This document shows, in pieces, positions 43,287 through 47,063 of a stretch of DNA of 47,063 bases (position 1 is its first letter; each line of letters opens with the position of its first letter). Under the pieces are notes generated by a model that saw nothing but the letters and a program-made list of their open reading frames with translations, had not been told where the DNA came from and did no database searches. The DNA lies in contig JAHBMJ010000458.1 of assembly GCA_018398765.1 (NCBI GenBank), positions 1 to 47,063 of the forward strand. The letters run 5' to 3'. The position numbers were made by a program, and so were the translations under genes. Source of the stretch: Chromera velia (lineage: Eukaryota > Sar > Chromeraceae).

Positions 43287-45289
43287 AGAGAGAGAAAGGG
43301 AGGAAGATTAATGCTTTCCTGCCGAAAAAAACCCTGCATAGTTGTAGCCAGGCAGTCAGGCAGGAACACAATGACAGACACAGATTCTCGCCGCTCGTGA
43401 ATGCCATCAGAATTGCCCCCCAGGTGCCACAGAGCGAGCGAGTGAAGAAAAGACACGGCGATCAGGACATCCAGACCCACGCGAATACAGAGACGGTGAA
43501 AGACGAGACCAGCAAGAGTGTCAAGTTGCAGCAGGATTGCAGGGAGGTGAGCAAACAAACAGACATGTTTCCCTCCCCCCTCCCCTACGATTGACCGACC
43601 TGAGAGTGCTCTCTCGAGATCCCTCGCCGCCCTACTTCCCTGTCTGACAACAGGAACCTCAGAAGAATCGGCCAGATCCGGGAACAGGGACTCGCTTGCA
43701 AGCCGGATCTTTCCCTCCTTCCCTCCCCCTCTTCCCCTCTCTGCCGCCTGTCTTGAAGCCTCCCCAAGAAGACCAGAAGAGGGGTCAGAGAGAGAAAGAA
43801 GCTGCTGAAGCAGAGCCTGTCGCTCCCCCCCCTCTGCACTAATTCCGCGGACATCTATCCGTCCATCCTCCCCTATGAGGGTCTGTGCTTCTTCTCCCAA
43901 TTTCTCCATGTCCACCATTTTTCTCCTTCTCAACCTGCTCTCTTTTGCCTCTTCCAACAATTGAAAAAATTCGTTCATCGGAATGCGTGGGTGCAATTCC
44001 TCAATGGGGGGCGCAAGGAAAGGAGACAGAGACGAACGAATATCATCTGTTACATAGTTCTGCCTTGCCTTTTGTGTTTCCCTTCTCAATTTGATCAACA
44101 ATCTCCGAACTCTTTCCTTCTTCTCACTGCTGATGGCGTATCTCGCAGCCGCCTCGGCTGACCGAGAATCTAGGAAAGTACGAAACAATTGATTCGAAAT
44201 AAAAGCAGGGACCAGGGTTTTGAACACTGTCTCTGGTGACTGATACGGCCACCTGATTGTGTCAAGGTCAAAGGGTCCTTTCGACTCAATTGCGACACTG
44301 CGGAGACGGACAGCCCCATCCATCTGACGCAGTTGCACCGTCTCCTGAGGAAACAAGGGGACGCATACGGGGAGAAGCGGGGTCACTCGTGCCTCCCTCT
44401 TCCCACTCTTTCCGGGGCCCACAGAGATCACTTCCACAGCATCGATGCGTGGATTCTCCTCCGTGAACCACCCTTGCAACTGAGCTGCCATCCGAGACGC
44501 GAGAGCCTCATCTGGTCTCTTCCCCGCATCGTGTTTCTGTATGATCAGAGTGCGAGCGGACGTTCTCTCCAATAACTGTGCTATGCGTCTCCCCACCACA
44601 ATGACTGACAGAGACTCAACACCCGACGATGCGAACTCACGTGCTCTTTTCTGTAAGAGATCAACAACCTGCTTATCCAGCCCCCCACACGAACCTCTAT
44701 CACCCCCGATGACAACACACACAACAGACCGAAGTGGCCGTGTCTCCAACAACCGATCTTCATTCGTTCCCTCCTCCTCTGCCAAGGGACCCTGACCCTT
44801 TACCGCCCTTCCCGCCTTCCGGCTAAAAAATTCACGTGCTCCCTTCGAGCCGTCCTGTTCGAAGATCTTTTCCTTCTTCTCCTTCTCCCTGTCCAGTTTC
44901 TTCGCCTCTTGGGCCCTCACATACTTTGGAAGCAGAGACCTGACCATCCAGAATATTGCCTGGTAGTATGGCGTGAACTCCTTCCATGCCTCTGCTGCCC
45001 TCTTCATGCCCGTCGCGTCAATCAACGTGCGGGCAGACATGATGCGCTCTCCCTCTTCCCACCTAGCCACCTCTTTCTTCAAGTGTTTGTAATCCCGCGG
45101 ACCCTCAATTGACGCCATTCGGACGGTCGGGGCCGAAAATGGGACGGGACGGGGAGACGCTGACCCCTTCCCCCACCGTCCCCTTCTGCCACACACCGGT
45201 CCGAACCTCTGGCTACAGAAAGCAGGGGACAACCAAGTGCCAAACCCAGCACAGCGCACAAGCCCAACGAAAAACAGGAGAATCCTCAT
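41664..45289 (-). CDS. atpC: ATP synthase gamma subunit, plastid-targeted, with long C-terminal extension
   Basis: Exon 1 is 45289-43600 and exon 2 is 43216-41664. The intron has CAG|GTCGGT and CTGCAG|GG ends in phase 1, giving about 1080 residues against about 320-370 usually. The ATG at 45289 opens a signal peptide (MRILLFFVGLVRCAGF...LSPAF) followed by an Arg/Ser-rich, acid-poor stretch to about residue 55, a bipartite leader for a complex plastid. The gamma core spans about 65-425: N-terminal helix with MKRAAEAW, VVCVVIGGDRGSCGGLDKQ (about 189-207; compare GDRGLCGGFN), and the C-terminal helix ending LRRETQKARQNYVTDDI (about 401-417; compare YNKxRQAxITxEI). The gamma subunit is the rotor shaft coupling proton flow to ATP synthesis. 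The core is divergent, with insertions near 125-185. Residues about 430-1080 are an acidic, coiled-coil-like extension with a basic RGRRGG patch, of unknown role. The plastid CDINGxC redox loop is not seen. Plastid rather than mitochondrial location rests on the leader. Confidence 0.84.
43256..43292. repeat. (CA)n(GA)n microsatellite in atpC intron
   Basis: About twelve CA then several GA units close to the 3' end of the single intron of the gamma-subunit gene. Confidence 0.93.
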
Positions 45290-45992
45290 ATTTCCCAATC
45301 TGCAACACTCAGTTGGAGACGCTGGGAGACGAGAAAGAACAACAACGTCAAGAGGTCACAACCAACGCTGCATGACGGGGGAGACAGACAGACAGGGGAA
45401 CTGTGGAGTGTACTAAATCATTACCGTTTGAAGATGATATTAATAGATGTCACCGTGAAACGAGCCCTCAATTGTCCTCAACGACAACTGAACTTCGGCT
45501 TTGCCATGCCATGCTCCAGCCACGGCAGAAAGAGGCGTGCGGGTGATTGTGGGGCACTTAAAAAAAACTTTAATTCCAACCGATACAGATCCGCGATATA
45601 CAGCTTGCATGCGTGCATGCAGATTGCATGATGCAGGTCAGGCACTTCATTGAATGTGACTCCGAGCTTCGAAGTGCACACACATACCATTCAATGATAC
45701 CAATAGTAGTAACACAGAACATGCACTGCATGGACCTGAACAATGACGACACGACTCTAGAGGCATTACACCAATTACATGGACACGAGTCTCTGCAGAC
45801 GCAAAAGGGCCCATCTGCAAAACTAGCGCCGCGGCAATGCGACAGTGAATTGCAGCCGTCGCCTCCTCTCTATTAAAATACAGCCTCTTACATTCTCTCT
45901 TGTACCTTGTGCGGGTGCGGTTGCGCGACTTGCTTCTATCATCGATCTGGAACCTCGCACATAGACCTTCGTCTTTGTAAGACTGTCCCCAA
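45290..45992. promoter_or_regulatory. Bidirectional promoter region with clustered GCATGC words
   Basis: 703-bp spacer between the divergent gamma-subunit and RING genes. Around 45605-45640 it contains TTGCATGCGTGCATGCAG and then TTGCATGATGCAGG. The motif matches apicomplexan GCATGC promoter elements; function is inferred. Confidence 0.5.
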
Positions 45993-46532
45993 ATGGAACC
46001 AAGACACGATGGCCAGCAACAGCCACAGGTGGGGGGACAGACAGGAGAGAGAGGGGAACCTCTCCTGCCCCCCCCTGCAGAGGCAGAGGGACAGCCTGAA
46101 GCAGGGGACGCAGAGGCCGAACCTGCGACCCCCCCCCTTCCCCCTGGCATAGATGAAGAGGACCTGCAGTGCATCATCTGCTTTGAGGACTACGACAGGG
46201 CATCCAGGCTGCCCATTCTCCTACCATGCGATCACCGATGTTGCAAAGAGTGCTTTGACAAGCTGACGCTTGAAAGGAGAAGCCGGTGGAGGTACGCAGA
46301 AAACCGCGGTGTCACTGTTCCGTGCCCTCTGTGTCGAAGGGAGGCCTCACAGAGAGAAGTCAGGATGGATCTCTTGCTCCTCAGCGTCATTGTGGCACCC
46401 AACTCCCCTCAAGCAGTGGACTTCCGCAGGAGCCGCACCAACTCTGCAGACGGTCTCATTGAAGGCAGGGCCTCTGCACAAGGGACAGGGACCACTCTTT
46501 CAGAGAATGTCATGCTCTGTGCCGGTCAGTGA
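45993..46532 (+). CDS. RING-finger (C3HC4) protein, possibly incomplete at 3' end
   Basis: The ATG at 45993 opens a frame of 179 residues. Residues 1-55 are Pro/Glu/Gly-rich and probably disordered. The RING is complete: C60-x2-C63, C79-x-H81, C84-x2-C87 and C111-x2-C114, a C3HC4 pattern with a long (23-residue) last loop. Such proteins usually act as E3 ubiquitin ligases by holding an E2; the substrate is unknown. The stop at 46530-46532 is preceded by GCCG|GTCAGT at 46525, the same type of donor used in BBS9. The open frame may therefore be exon 1 of a longer gene whose intron starts in the following (TC)n tract and runs past the window. Divergent from the gamma-subunit gene. Confidence 0.82.
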   Translation: MEPRHDGQQQPQVGGQTGERGEPLLPPPAEAEGQPEAGDAEAEPATPPLPPGIDEEDLQCIICFEDYDRASRLPILLPCDHRCCKECFDKLTLERRSRWRYAENRGVTVPCPLCRREASQREVRMDLLLLSVIVAPNSPQAVDFRRSRTNSADGLIEGRASAQGTGTTLSENVMLCAGQ

Positions 46533-46597
46533 GGCAGCACTTCATGCATGCATGAGTGTCAGTCATGAGAGTTGGAATATATAACGATTTTTGTCAG

Positions 46598-46633
<36 letters not shown>

Positions 46634-46732
46634 GTCTCTCTGTCTCTGTCTCTGTCTCTGTCTCTGTCTCTGTCTCTGTCTCTGTCTCTGTCTCTGCCTC
46701 TGTCTCTGTCTCTGCCTCTGCCTCTGCCTCTG

Positions 46733-46765
<33 letters not shown>

Positions 46766-46812
46766 GTCTCTGTCTCTCTCTCTCTCTGTCTCTCTCTCTC
46801 TCTGTCTCTCTG

Positions 46813-46861
<49 letters not shown>

Positions 46862-47063
46862 TTCTCTCTGTCTCTCTCTCTGTCTGTCTCTCTTTCTCTC
46901 TTTCTCTCTCTCTCTCTGTCTCTCTGTCTCTCTGTCTCTCTTTCTGTCTCTCTCTCTGTCTCTCTTTCTCTCTGTCTCTCTTTCTCTCTGTCTCTCTCTC
47001 TCTCTCTGTCTCTCTGTCTCTCTTTCTCTCTCTCTCTCTGTCTCTCTTTCTCTCTGTCTCTCT
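46598..47063. repeat. (TC)n / (TCTG)n microsatellite to window end
   Basis: More than 460 bases of TC with regular TG and TTTC interruptions, running off the window. The plus strand is almost purely pyrimidine apart from G at regular intervals. Confidence 0.97.

Noticed and set aside
43190-43599. Continuation of the gamma-subunit frame past 43600
   Set aside because: It runs into CA/GA repeats and a stop. The phase-1 splice from 43600 to 43216 keeps a long frame with proper donor and acceptor.

Overview
The window is nuclear DNA from an intron-rich eukaryote. The best fit is a chromerid alga (a photosynthetic relative of apicomplexans, such as Chromera velia). That is an inference from gene content: a nuclear ATP synthase gamma subunit with a signal-plus-transit leader, as expected for a plastid bounded by extra membranes; a BBSome subunit, implying a ciliated stage; a GWD-type glucan-binding module, implying alpha-glucan storage; an organellar RNA-binding-type repeat protein; and abundant microsatellites. 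Introns mostly end in TGCAG.

Layout of genes. (1) 1191-6286 (+), 7 exons: a protein with an N-terminal CBM45/GWD-like glucan-binding module, an unrecognised middle domain and a long disordered tail. (2) 11313-12854 (-), one exon: a TMEM184/OST-alpha (DUF300) seven-helix membrane protein. (3) 13460-15421 (+), one exon: a helical-repeat protein of the organellar RNA-binding type. Genes 2 and 3 are divergent across a GC-rich, GCATGC-containing spacer. (4) 21540-26260 (-), 6 exons: an OafA-type acyltransferase-3 fused to an SGNH domain, a bacterial architecture carrying spliceosomal introns. (5) 26874-38719 (+), 20 exons: BBS9/PTHB1, with a GC-AG intron, a kilobase TTTC intron that contains the assembly gap, and a 55-bp tandem duplication of one splice acceptor. 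Genes 4 and 5 are divergent across a second GC-rich spacer. (6) 41664-45289 (-), 2 exons: ATP synthase gamma with a C-terminal extension of about 650 residues. (7) 45993-46532 (+): a RING-finger protein, divergent from gene 6 and possibly continuing past the window edge.

Mobile and repeat DNA fills the gene-poor stretches. These include a TA-flanked MITE (7162-7392), a hAT-like MITE with perfect 8-bp target duplications (40651-40868) and a relic relative near 10.5 kb. There is also a complete non-autonomous LTR element (16781-19238), a SINE-like GC-rich unit with an A tail (about 19550-19760), a 625-bp foldback element built from GGATTTTA-type units (20550-21174) and a 5'-truncated LINE (39131 to about 40497). 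Microsatellites of many classes occur, notably (TTTC)n, (TG)n and (TC)n.

The genes do not form a pathway. The pattern is divergent pairs of unrelated housekeeping, cilium and plastid genes separated by transposon-rich DNA. All exon boundaries were deduced by hand from reading-frame phase, splice consensus and recalled family sequence. They are models, not transcript evidence.
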